Assembly: GCA_900539665.1 (NCBI GenBank) | Contig: UQCV01000053.1 | Location: 1 to 16,549 of the forward strand | Length of the DNA stretch: 16,549 nt | Origin: an uncultured Succinivibrionaceae bacterium | GTDB lineage: Bacteria; Pseudomonadota; Gammaproteobacteria; Enterobacterales; Succinivibrionaceae | Direction: 5' to 3' | Shown here: positions 1 to 6,661 of the stretch, in pieces | Layout of the letters: each line of letters begins with the position of its first letter | Numbering within the stretch: position 1 is the first letter of the stretch | Program-made: the position numbers and the translations under genes | Notes under the pieces: model-generated | Told to the model about the DNA's origin: nothing | What the model saw: only the letters and a program-made list of their open reading frames with translations | Database searches by the model: none

Positions 1-347
1 GACATTAGGATGGGGACATGGTATTAAACTCCTATATTTTCGTGCGTAACTGCTATAACTGCTAAAAATTTGTGGAAAAACTGTCGTAAGTAAAGTAAAA
101 TAGGGTACAATCTGTAGAGGTAGTTGCACTTGAGACAGATACAGAGTTATGAGTGTTTAAACGCTCTGTGAAGTCTTAGTAAATATCTACAGGTGTACCT
201 GATTTTATCAGTTCCATAATTCGACGTCATATTATCATCGCTACGGCGTGCGATTAAGTCATTTCCTTCAATTCCTCTGTTTTATCTTTGCGTTACTCAT
301 TCACAAAGTTATAAACAGATCCTTCATTGCTGCATAAATTTACACAT
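1..347 (+). promoter_or_regulatory. Non-coding rho upstream region / long 5' leader
   Basis: I see no convincing protein or RNA gene in these 347 bases. A possible -10 (TACAAT, 106-111) has no good -35, so the promoter is uncertain. An inverted repeat pairs ACAGAG (141-146) with CTCTGT (164-169), and the palindrome-like GAGTGTTTAAACGCTC lies inside it at 151-166. From about 260 to 306 the + strand is rich in C and poor in G (13 C against 3 G in 47 bases by hand count), with repeated UC/CC dinucleotides and little apparent structure. That is the composition expected of a Rho utilisation (rut) site. E. coli rho is autoregulated by Rho-dependent termination in its leader, so a similar loop is inferred here. 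No strong Shine-Dalgarno precedes the rho ATG. Confidence 0.5.
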
Positions 348-1607
348 ATGAATTTAACAGATCTAAAAAACATGCAAACGGCTGATCTTGTCAGTCTCGG
401 TGAATCCATGGGGCTCGACAACATTGGTCGTCTAGCCAGAAAGGATATTATTTTCAACATTCTGAAAGCTCATTCTAAGAGCGGTGAAGATATTTTTGGA
501 GCTGGGGTCTTACAGATTTTGCCTGACGGGTATGGCTTCTTGCGTAGCGCAGACAGTTCTTATCTTGCAGGTCCTGATGATATTTATGTATCCCAAAATC
601 AGATTAGAAAACTAAATCTACATAACGGCGATACCATTTGTGGTAAGATTCGTCCGCCAAAAGCAGAAAATGAACGTTATTTTGCTTTACTCAGAGTAGA
701 TAGCATTAACTTTGACAAACCAGAAAATGCCCGCAACAAAATTCTGTTTGAAAACTTAACTCCACTTCATCCTACTGAACGTATGCGTTTAGAAAGAGGC
801 AATGGTTCTACTGAAGATATTACTGCTCGTGTTATTGATTTAGCCTCTCCAATTGGTAAAGGTCAGCGTGGTTTGGTTGTAGCTCCACCAAAAGCTGGTA
901 AAACCATGTTGCTCCAAAATATTGCGCAAAGCGTGCATGCGAACAACCCAGAATGCGATCTTATTGTGCTTCTTATCGATGAACGTCCAGAAGAAGTTAC
1001 TGAAATGAAGCGTTTGGTAAAAGGCGAGGTAGTGGCTTCTACCTTCGATGAACCGCCTACAAGACATGTTCAAGTAGCGGAAATGGTTATCGATAAAGCT
1101 AAGCGTTTAGTTGAACACAAGCACGACGTGGTGATTCTCCTTGATTCCATTACCCGTTTAGCTCGTGCATATAATATTGTTATTCCTTCATCAGGTCGCG
1201 TTTTAACCGGTGGTGTTGATGCTAACGCACTCCAAGGTCCAAAGAGAATTTTTGGGGCCGCACGTAACGTAGAAGAAGGTGGTTCTTTAACAATTATCGG
1301 TACTGCTCTTATTGATACGGGTTCTAAGATGGATGAAGTAATCTATGAAGAATTCAAGGGCACCGGTAATATGGAACTTCAATTAAGCCGTAAGATTGCG
1401 GAAAAGCGTGTTTTCCCGGCCATTGATATTACTAAGTCTGGTACTCGTCATGAAGAGTTCTTAACCACTCCTGAAGAGTTACAAAAGATGTGGATTTTGC
1501 GTAAGTTCATTCATCCAATGGGGGAAATTGAAGCCATGGAATTCTTAATTGATAAACTTTCCATGAGTAAGACCAATGAAGAATTTTTCCAAGCAATGAA
1601 GGGCTAA
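348..1607 (+). CDS. rho: Transcription termination factor Rho
   Basis: Rho is the hexameric ATP-dependent RNA translocase that ends transcription at Rho-dependent terminators. The protein from the ATG at 348 is 419 residues, the same length as E. coli Rho, and begins MNLTDLKNM, like E. coli MNLTELKN. A TTG-started extension from 327 is possible but has no family support. Visible parts are the N-terminal helical domain, the RNA-binding cold-shock-like domain (about 50-120, with LPDGYGFLRS), the P-loop APPKAGKTMLL near 178-188, the Walker B region VVILLDSITRLARAYN, the Q-loop GGVDANALQGPKR, and the R-loop stretch LIDTGSKMDEVIYEEFKGTGNM. No key residue looks changed. The gene is monocistronic, with a long leader before it and a hairpin terminator after it. 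Unlike E. coli, trxA is not directly upstream; it lies beyond ddl and a lipoprotein gene on the other strand. Confidence 0.98.
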   Translation: MNLTDLKNMQTADLVSLGESMGLDNIGRLARKDIIFNILKAHSKSGEDIFGAGVLQILPDGYGFLRSADSSYLAGPDDIYVSQNQIRKLNLHNGDTICGKIRPPKAENERYFALLRVDSINFDKPENARNKILFENLTPLHPTERMRLERGNGSTEDITARVIDLASPIGKGQRGLVVAPPKAGKTMLLQNIAQSVHANNPECDLIVLLIDERPEEVTEMKRLVKGEVVASTFDEPPTRHVQVAEMVIDKAKRLVEHKHDVVILLDSITRLARAYNIVIPSSGRVLTGGVDANALQGPKRIFGAARNVEEGGSLTIIGTALIDTGSKMDEVIYEEFKGTGNMELQLSRKIAEKRVFPAIDITKSGTRHEEFLTTPEELQKMWILRKFIHPMGEIEAMEFLIDKLSMSKTNEEFFQAMKG

Positions 1608-1640
1608 GCTCTAATTATTACAATTGAACCTACGAGGTGA

Positions 1641-1672
1641 AAAAAAGGAAGATTGAAAAATCTTCCTTTTTT
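1641..1672. terminator. Bidirectional intrinsic terminator between rho and ddl
   Basis: A perfect 14-bp stem (1641-1654 with 1659-1672) has a GAAA loop. The core AGGAAGATT/AATCTTCCT is flanked by A6 on the left and T6 on the right, so each strand has a U-tract after the stem. It lies 34 bases after the rho stop and 57 bases from the ddl stop, so it can end both converging transcripts. Confidence 0.9.
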
Positions 1673-1728
1673 GTTATGAATCTTTCTCGGTTCTTTAAAT
1701 TTAGATTTTAGGTACAAGGCCTAGACGA

Positions 1729-2727
1729 TTAGTGATTATCTTTAAGTGCACTTAAAATGCGGTTTTTAAGATAAGCCTGCATGTTTTCTCCATGGTGAGC
1801 TAACATCTTAGGGAACATGGAAATAGGAGTCATACCAGGGAAGGTGTTGATTTCGTTAAGTAAAATACCTTCATCTTTAGTTAAGAAGAAGTCAATGCGT
1901 GATAAATCTTTTAACTTTAAAACCTTAAAGGCACGCAAGGCATAGTCTTTGATTTCTGCTTGAAGCTTTGGATCTAATTGAGCTTCTACCATAGTGCTAG
2001 AATGGGAATCAGAATTGTACTTTTCTTCAAAAGTATAGAAATCATTATTTGGGGTAATGATTTCACCTGGGTTAGTGGCAATCAACTGACCTTCGTATTC
2101 ATAAACTGCAACTTCAAGTTCTCTTGGTTTAACAGCCTGTTCCACCAATACTTCTTGGCTATAACCAAAAGCTTTTTCAATATAAGTATCGAGTTCTGAT
2201 TCTGTTGTTACTTTGTAACACCCAACGGATGAACCTTGAGAAGCTGCTTTCACAAAAACTGAGCCGTACTGTTTAAAGAACTCATGAGCTCTATTTTTAT
2301 TTGTTGCAGAGTTATTGTCTAAGAAAATAAATGGAGTGTTAGGAATGCCAATAGCTGAGAGCCAAAGTTTGGTGCTGATTTTATTAAAGCACAATTTGCT
2401 CCCTTCAGATGGGCATCCAAGATATGGAAGACCGCAAAGTTCAAGTAGTGATTGAATATCACCGGTTTCCCCTGGGATCCCATGGATACAAGGTACTACA
2501 TAGTCAATATGAGTTTCCCCTGAAGAACTATGAAGTTTTTGATCGTTAGAAAGAAAGCATCTAGTGCCATCTGTGCATTCCCAAAAATCATGGTGCAACA
2601 CTACTCTTGTTACATTGAATTCTGGAATTGATTTAAGTTGGTTTTCAATAAAATTGGCGCTAAGTAAGGAAATGTCGTGTTCTGAGCCACCGCCACCACA
2701 GAGCAGGAGAATATTATAAGAACTCAT
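1729..2727 (-). CDS. ddl: D-alanine--D-alanine ligase
   Basis: Cytoplasmic ATP-grasp enzyme joining two D-alanines for the peptidoglycan stem peptide. The 332-residue protein shows the family layout: N-terminal CGGGGSEHDISLLSA (about 10-24), central GIPGETGDIQSLLEL, the ATP-binding stretch FVKAASQGSSVG with its GSSVG loop, and C-terminal DLSRIDFF followed by LLNEINTFPGMTPISMFP. In that last motif the Glu/Asn pair binds Mg2+ and the following segment holds the substrate. The length lies between E. coli DdlB and DdlA. The central segment GSKLCFNKISTKLWL recalls the Ddl group of Shewanella/Vibrio-type bacteria rather than E. coli DdlB, and no mur/fts genes surround it, so it is not in the division and cell-wall cluster. 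The ATG at 2727 has no visible Shine-Dalgarno but is fixed by the conserved N-terminus. Confidence 0.95.
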   Translation of the reverse strand: MSSYNILLLCGGGGSEHDISLLSANFIENQLKSIPEFNVTRVVLHHDFWECTDGTRCFLSNDQKLHSSSGETHIDYVVPCIHGIPGETGDIQSLLELCGLPYLGCPSEGSKLCFNKISTKLWLSAIGIPNTPFIFLDNNSATNKNRAHEFFKQYGSVFVKAASQGSSVGCYKVTTESELDTYIEKAFGYSQEVLVEQAVKPRELEVAVYEYEGQLIATNPGEIITPNNDFYTFEEKYNSDSHSSTMVEAQLDPKLQAEIKDYALRAFKVLKLKDLSRIDFFLTKDEGILLNEINTFPGMTPISMFPKMLAHHGENMQAYLKNRILSALKDNH

Positions 2728-3012
2728 GATATGTTTGATATGTCCGAATTATGCCATATGTACCAATTGTGCATATTTGACAGGTTAAAAATTGTTGTAC
2801 TGCTGTAAATAAATGAAGCCTAAAGAATTCGGTCTGTAGGTAGTTCACTAATCAATAAATCACTTTTGATTATACTTTGCTTTACCAAAAAAAATAAAGA
2901 TAATAGTTTTATGTTTCCGAGTTAAGCCAAATTAAAATTATATTTTAGGTAATGCGAAACAAAATATGGCTTGAACAAGATGTTAGAGTCTACAAACAGA
3001 TATGGGTTAAAT
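2728..3012. other. Divergent intergenic region between ddl and the lipoprotein gene
   Basis: This stretch must carry the promoters of both flanking genes, but neither is clear. The sequence TATAAT is present on the minus strand (2874 down to 2869) without a good -35. A perfect TTGACA lies on the + strand at 2777-2782 without a matching -10 at 15-19 bases. I see no gene, repeat or riboswitch fold here. Confidence 0.3.
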
Positions 3013-3711
3013 ATGAAAAAGAAAGTACTTTTGGGTTTAGTGTTGTGTTTAGGCTTGTTAAATGCTTGTGTGACGGTACCTAAAGATGGGAAACCAAAGG
3101 AAGTTAATCCGCAAACTGAAAATCAACAAGAGCTGTCACGCGCTTTAAATGAATTAAAGGGCGAATATGCGGGTATTGATTTTGAAAAAACTGAACAAAC
3201 AATTAAAAGCGTTTCTGCTGGGGATATGAACGTTATCAAAGACGTGATGAATGATCCCAATAAATATGTGCCACCAGTGTTATTAGCCTATGCTGAACAG
3301 GTTTTTCAAGCAGGGCATCCAGAGGTAGCTATGTTTTGGTACTACACGGCGCAGTTAAGAGCAAGATCTGATGCGAATAAATCATTAGATAAATCTGTGC
3401 AGCGAGGAGTTACGGCTCTTAGTGTACGATTTGGGACTAATATAGGAACTTATGCAGAACAGCATTTAGACCAACTTGAGTTAGTAATGCAAAAAGTTCT
3501 TAGTTGGGATGAACAAAGCGAACGTAACTACAATCCTAAATGGGTTGCTCTTTTAGGGGAAGAAGCAAAGTTTAGTCAAAAGGTAAGATTCGTTGATGCT
3601 AGTAAATATAAGCAAGTAGACGAAGAAACTCGTCGTGGGTGGAAAATTGGTTTCGACTCAGCTATTAGACAATTAAGAGAAGAAGCTGCTAACAACAAAA
3701 CTGAAGATTAA
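3013..3711 (+). CDS. Predicted outer-membrane lipoprotein of unknown function
   Basis: I do not recognise the family. From the ATG at 3013 the product is 232 residues and starts with a classical lipoprotein signal: MKKK, a hydrophobic stretch, then the lipobox L-N-A-C with Cys19 as the lipidation site. The +2 residue is Val, not Asp, so the Lol system should send it to the outer membrane. The mature part is charged and mostly helical by eye, with no further Cys and no catalytic motif I can name. A middle section (YAEQVFQAGHPEVAMFWYYTAQLRAR) resembles a helical, TPR/Sel1-like arrangement in style only. In-frame starts at 2971 (TTG) and 2980 (ATG) are possible but would bury the signal peptide behind a polar extension. 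The Shine-Dalgarno is weak. The gene stands alone, divergent from ddl and convergent with trxA. Confidence 0.75.
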   Translation: MKKKVLLGLVLCLGLLNACVTVPKDGKPKEVNPQTENQQELSRALNELKGEYAGIDFEKTEQTIKSVSAGDMNVIKDVMNDPNKYVPPVLLAYAEQVFQAGHPEVAMFWYYTAQLRARSDANKSLDKSVQRGVTALSVRFGTNIGTYAEQHLDQLELVMQKVLSWDEQSERNYNPKWVALLGEEAKFSQKVRFVDASKYKQVDEETRRGWKIGFDSAIRQLREEAANNKTED

Positions 3712-3746
3712 CCACTCTGAAATTTAACCATCATAAAGTTGAAATT

Positions 3747-3831
3747 AAAATGCCACTTGGATGTGATTCGTTCTTCATTATGTGGCCTAAAAAGTCTAAA
3801 TTCAGAAGGAGGTTTGACCAAGTGGCATTTT
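3747..3831. terminator. Long-loop perfect inverted repeat, probable terminator
   Basis: Perfect 14-bp arms AAAATGCCACTTGG (3747-3760) and CCAAGTGGCATTTT (3818-3831) enclose a 57-base loop. The arms end in A4/T4, so the hairpin is terminator-like on either strand between the converging lipoprotein gene and trxA. The loop is unusually long and contains a strong Shine-Dalgarno-like AGAAGGAGG (about 3804-3812). It also contains GTGGC (3782-3786), which could pair instead with GCCAC of the left arm. A small RNA or a relic of a small mobile repeat are alternatives. Confidence 0.5.
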
Positions 3832-3844
3832 GTAGTTTAATTGG

Positions 3845-3878
3845 CTACCGATAAAGAACAGCTGGTCTTTATCGATAG
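3845..3878 (-). terminator. Hairpin just downstream of trxA
   Basis: Thirteen-base arms (3845-3857 and 3866-3878, core ATAAAGA/TCTTTAT, one G-U pair) have an 8-base loop. The hairpin lies 17 bases beyond the trxA stop on the minus strand. No U-tract follows directly, so it may protect the 3' end or act with the inverted repeat at 3747-3831 rather than terminate alone. Confidence 0.5.
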
Positions 3879-3894
3879 TTCAAGGCTTTTAATA

Positions 3895-4224
3895 TTAGCC
3901 GTTAATAGCTTGTTCGATGAAATCAATAAGCTGTTGCTTATTTAAAGCCCCAATTTGGCGACTAATGAGTTCACCGTTTTTAAAAACAAGCAAAGTTGGA
4001 ATGTTGCGAATCCCAAGTTGAGCAGCTAAAGCTTGGGATTCATCGATGTTAAGCTTACAAAAAGTTACTTCTGGCATTTCAGAAGCTACATCTTCAACTA
4101 CAGGGGCAAGCATTCTGCAAGGCCCACACCAAGGTGCCCAAAAATCTACGACTACAGGTTGATTGTTTTGGGAAACTACGTCTTCAAAGTTACTTTCGTT
4201 GAGCTCGGTAATCAAATTTGCCAT
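3895..4224 (-). CDS. trxA: Thioredoxin 1
   Basis: Small cytoplasmic dithiol protein that reduces disulfides in ribonucleotide reductase, PAPS reductase and other targets, and is recharged by thioredoxin reductase. The 109 residues match E. coli TrxA in length. The redox motif W-C-G-P-C is at residues 32-36 in VVVDFWAPWCGPC. The buried Asp27 (VVDFW) and the cis-proline segment IRNIPTLLVF are present. There is an extra Cys in VTFCKLNIDES. The ATG at 4224 is preceded by four tandem AAGGAA units, the second of which sits at a good spacing of 7 bases. In E. coli trxA is immediately upstream of rho and divergent from rhlB-gppA. Here it is divergent from gppA, and rho lies about 2.3 kb away, facing the other way. 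Confidence 0.98.
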   Translation of the reverse strand: MANLITELNESNFEDVVSQNNQPVVVDFWAPWCGPCRMLAPVVEDVASEMPEVTFCKLNIDESQALAAQLGIRNIPTLLVFKNGELISRQIGALNKQQLIDFIEQAING

Positions 4225-4225
4225 T

Positions 4226-4249
4226 TTCCTTTTCCTTTTCCTTTTCCTT
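4226..4249 (-). repeat. Tandem hexanucleotide repeat forming the trxA ribosome-binding site
   Basis: On the minus strand AAGGAA occurs four times head to tail (TTCCTT on the + strand) and ends one base before the trxA start codon. Each unit is a usable Shine-Dalgarno core. The unit at 4232-4237 leaves a 7-base spacer and is the likely functional one. The period of six is exact over 24 bases. Confidence 0.9.
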
Positions 4250-4610
4250 AGTTATTGTTTTGATAATTAGCAAGAAGGTCTTAACGAGTTTCGTTAGAAA
4301 AACTATCGTAAATAGTAGTTTTATCACTAACCATTCTTGTTTCAGTTTATATAATAGCAATTGTGTTTTTGTATTTCATAACATATATTCACAAATGGGA
4401 AAAATTTTTTGGTGTCACCGTTAGCAATTGATGAGCAACATAGTTTCTGTAACTTTTTCTGTGAAGTATTTGGTTAGATGGTGTTAGCTTTCGTCTACTT
4501 AGCGCTTATCATTGTTTATATCGATAAAAACAAAGGCTTTATTTTTGATAAAGCTAAAAAGTGGTGGCCCTGCAGGAATTTAACAAAATTTACGTTCGGA
4601 GGAGCAGCGT
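4250..4610. other. trxA-gppA divergent intergenic region
   Basis: The region is AT-rich and must hold promoters for trxA (-) and gppA (+). TATAAT is at 4350-4355 on the + strand, within TATATAAT, and the complementary strand reads ATTATATA, so this spot could serve either direction. No convincing -35 was found for either. Small hairpins are TAACGA/TCGTTA with a GTT loop (4282-4296) in the probable trxA leader, and GCTTTAT/ATAAAGC with a 5-base loop (4536-4554) ahead of gppA. The only coding candidate is the weak small ORF described at 4478. In E. coli the rhlB gene lies in the corresponding position; nothing resembling a DEAD-box helicase is seen here. Confidence 0.4.
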
Positions 4611-4645
4611 ATGATTGGAGAATCACCTTTATACGCAGCTATTGA
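4478..4645 (+). CDS. Possible small membrane protein overlapping the gppA start
   Basis: A 55-codon ATG-to-TGA frame could encode a peptide starting MVLAFVYLALIIVYIDKNKG. That is one hydrophobic segment of about 14 residues followed by a basic, aromatic stretch (DKAKKWW), the usual plan of a single-span small membrane protein. Against it, no Shine-Dalgarno precedes the ATG, the last 35 bases overlap gppA in another frame, and the tail is encoded by the gppA ribosome-binding site and start. It is unrecognised and may be chance. Confidence 0.2.
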   Translation: MVLAFVYLALIIVYIDKNKGFIFDKAKKWWPCRNLTKFTFGGAAYDWRITFIRSY

Positions 4646-6110
4646 TTTAGGGTCAAATAGCTTTCATATGTTGGTTGTGCGCAATGTTGGTGGCTCTGTG
4701 CGGGCGGTTTCACGTGTAAAGAGAAAAATTCGTCTCGCTAGTGGCTTAGATGACCAAGGGTATTTAAACGAAGAAGCGATGGAGCGTGGCCTAGATTGCC
4801 TAAAGATGTTTGCCGAACAGCTAGCGAATATTCCTGATAAAAACATTCGTATTGTGGGTACGGCAACGCTACGCCTAGCTAAAAATGCTAATGTTTTTAT
4901 CAATCGAGCAGAAGCAATTTTAAGACAGCCTATTGAGATAATCTCGGGGGAAGAGGAAGCGCGGACTATTTATCATGGCGTTATGAGTACTAGTGCTTAC
5001 ACGGGGCGAACTTTAGTAATTGATATAGGTGGAGCTAGTACTGAGTTGATTATTGGGGTGGGGCCTGAGATCAAAGTACTACACAGTACTTCCATGGGAT
5101 GTGTAACTTGGCTAAAAGGATATTTTGCTGACGGCATAATTTCACCGCAGGCATATGCCCAAGCAATAGAAGGGGCTAAAGCGGTTTTAGCTCCATACGC
5201 TGCGGAATATTTAGCTGTTGGTTTTGATAGCTGTATTGGGGCCTCAGGTACTGTACAAGCCTTACATGAAATCATGTCAGCAAGAGGGGAAAACGAAGCA
5301 GTAACCTATGAAAAATTATTGGAATTAAAAAACCAAACCATCGCTTGTGGTTCGATGCAAAATTTGAGTATAGAAGGTTTGACCCCAGAACGGCTTAATG
5401 TCTTTCCTTCGGGCTTGGCTGTTTTGATGGCAATTTTTGAATTATTCTCCATTAAAAGCATCGTACTTGCCGGTGGGGCCCTGCGTGAAGGTATTATCTA
5501 TGGCTTGTGGGGAAAAAGCGCTACTACTGATGTTCGATTAGCCACAGTAGATAGTTTGATTCTTAGATATCAATTGGATAGATTACAAGCTCTCTTTGTG
5601 ACGAGAACGGCGTTAGAAGCTTTTGATGCCTTAAAAACGATTTGGAATATTGATAATCTGGAGGCTCGCTCCATGTTGAGATGGGCCGCAATGCTTCATG
5701 AAATTGGCCTGTGTATAGAGTATAAAAATGCCCCAAAGCATGCAGCTTACATCATTGATAATATAGTGATGCCTGGGTTTACAGTTGCTCAAAAGAAGTT
5801 ATTGTCAGCCTTAATGTTAAATCAACGTGATGATTTCATCCCTGAAGTTTTTACGCATCAAAATGCGATTTCTGCGACGGAAGCGGTTTGTTTAGCTCGT
5901 ATTTTAAGAGTGGCGATTATTTTATGTATGTGTCGAAGCTCAGCTGATGGACGTAAAGAAGTAGCTTTTGAAGGATTAGCCGAAAGGAGTCTAAAACTTC
6001 ATTTGCCTAGTGGTTGGAAAGATGAGCATTATTTACGTACGGTGGCATTAAAAGATGAATGTAGTAGACAATTAGCGCTTGGCTGGAACATGGAAATTAC
6101 AGAAGAATGA
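4611..6110 (+). CDS. gppA: Guanosine-5'-triphosphate,3'-diphosphate pyrophosphatase (GppA)
   Basis: GppA converts the alarmone pppGpp to ppGpp and belongs to the Ppx/GppA branch of the actin-like ATPase superfamily. The 499-residue product (E. coli 494) opens SPLYAAIDLGSNSFHMLVVR, almost identical to E. coli GppA, with the phosphate-1 motif at about 9-16. It continues with ISGEEEARTIYHGV, the phosphate-2 motif VIDIGGASTELI near 136-147, SMGCVTWL, GASGTVQALHEIM and LAGGALREGIIYG. The C-terminal HD-like helical domain (about 310-499) includes LHEIGL and PKHAAYIIDN. These features favour GppA over the exopolyphosphatase Ppx. The ATG at 4611 has a strong Shine-Dalgarno GGAGGAG (4598-4604) with a 6-base spacer. 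Its stop overlaps the crcB start, so the two are co-transcribed and probably translationally coupled. Confidence 0.95.
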   Translation: MIGESPLYAAIDLGSNSFHMLVVRNVGGSVRAVSRVKRKIRLASGLDDQGYLNEEAMERGLDCLKMFAEQLANIPDKNIRIVGTATLRLAKNANVFINRAEAILRQPIEIISGEEEARTIYHGVMSTSAYTGRTLVIDIGGASTELIIGVGPEIKVLHSTSMGCVTWLKGYFADGIISPQAYAQAIEGAKAVLAPYAAEYLAVGFDSCIGASGTVQALHEIMSARGENEAVTYEKLLELKNQTIACGSMQNLSIEGLTPERLNVFPSGLAVLMAIFELFSIKSIVLAGGALREGIIYGLWGKSATTDVRLATVDSLILRYQLDRLQALFVTRTALEAFDALKTIWNIDNLEARSMLRWAAMLHEIGLCIEYKNAPKHAAYIIDNIVMPGFTVAQKKLLSALMLNQRDDFIPEVFTHQNAISATEAVCLARILRVAIILCMCRSSADGRKEVAFEGLAERSLKLHLPSGWKDEHYLRTVALKDECSRQLALGWNMEITEE

Positions 6111-6496
6111 TGTATTTATTAGTGGCCCTCGGTGGAGCGGTAGGGGCCTTATTTAGATTTTTAATGTCTGGTTTTATTGTTGCTACTAGTGGTTCTTGGG
6201 CAGTGGCCTTTCCACAAATTGGGACGGTGTCTGTAAATATAATTGGCTCATTCCTAATTGGGGTTATAGGCCAGTTCCTAGGCACAGTGTGGTCAGGGCA
6301 TCCTGAGCTTAAATATCTACTGATAACTGGGTTGTTAGGTGGGTTTACCACTTTTTCTAGTTTTTCTTTAGAAACTGTTAATGACCTTATGAGTGGCAAC
6401 TATTTGCGAGCTACTTTTAATGTAGTTATCAGTGTAATTACTTGTATTGTGGCGACCATTGGCGGGGTACAACTAGTAGTGGCCCTCACAAGATAG
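6107..6496 (+). CDS. crcB: Fluoride channel CrcB/Fluc
   Basis: CrcB (Fluc) forms dual-topology dimers in the inner membrane that let F- leave the cell. The 129 residues are hydrophobic, with four predicted spans, as in the family (E. coli 127). Seen motifs are GGAVGALFRF (9-18), GTVSVNIIGSF (39-49) with the pore Asn44, and GGFTTFSSFSLE (78-89), which carries the Na+-site and Phe-box residues. The reading frame begins at ATGATG; the first ATG (6107) overlaps the gppA TGA in an ATGA junction, so translation is probably coupled. No fluoride riboswitch is seen upstream, and there is no leader of its own in which one could sit. A single full-length copy implies a homodimer. The pairing with gppA has no obvious functional logic. 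Confidence 0.95.
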   Translation: MMYLLVALGGAVGALFRFLMSGFIVATSGSWAVAFPQIGTVSVNIIGSFLIGVIGQFLGTVWSGHPELKYLLITGLLGGFTTFSSFSLETVNDLMSGNYLRATFNVVISVITCIVATIGGVQLVVALTR

Positions 6497-6661
6497 TTTC
6501 TATCATTGCCAAACAAGATAGAGTATTTGATTTTGCCTCCAAGATTTTTGGGGAAAGTCTAGATCGAAATTAAAGCCAAGTTTTAAGAAGCATGTGGAGT
6601 CTAAGGTGCTAAGTTTTAAGCGTGGACTTCCCTATTTAAAAGAGTATTAGAGCAAAGATTT

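Noticed and set aside
327..347. TTG-initiated extension of Rho by seven residues
   Set aside because: The ATG at 348 gives the exact family length and N-terminus; no Shine-Dalgarno supports the TTG.
840..1073. Minus-strand open frame inside rho
   Set aside because: It is a shadow of the strongly conserved rho coding frame, and its translation has no family features.
3780..3854. 24-codon frame within the long-loop inverted repeat, starting MWPKKSKFRRRF
   Set aside because: It is very short, begins inside the hairpin loop, and has no Shine-Dalgarno before its ATG; most of it is explained by the repeat.
4664..5275. Minus-strand open frames inside gppA
   Set aside because: They are antisense to well-conserved GppA motifs and have no ribosome-binding sites or recognisable protein character.
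6000..6106. Fluoride riboswitch ahead of crcB
   Set aside because: The sequence before crcB is GppA coding sequence and crcB starts by overlap; no crcB-motif pseudoknot was seen.
6097..6399. Minus-strand open frame opposite crcB
   Set aside because: The + strand frame carries all Fluc motifs; the antisense frame is a by-product.
6488..6661. Short direct repeats (ACAAGATAG twice; AAGTTTTAAG twice) between crcB and polA
   Set aside because: They are only 9-10 bases long, irregularly spaced and AT-rich; chance similarity is likely.
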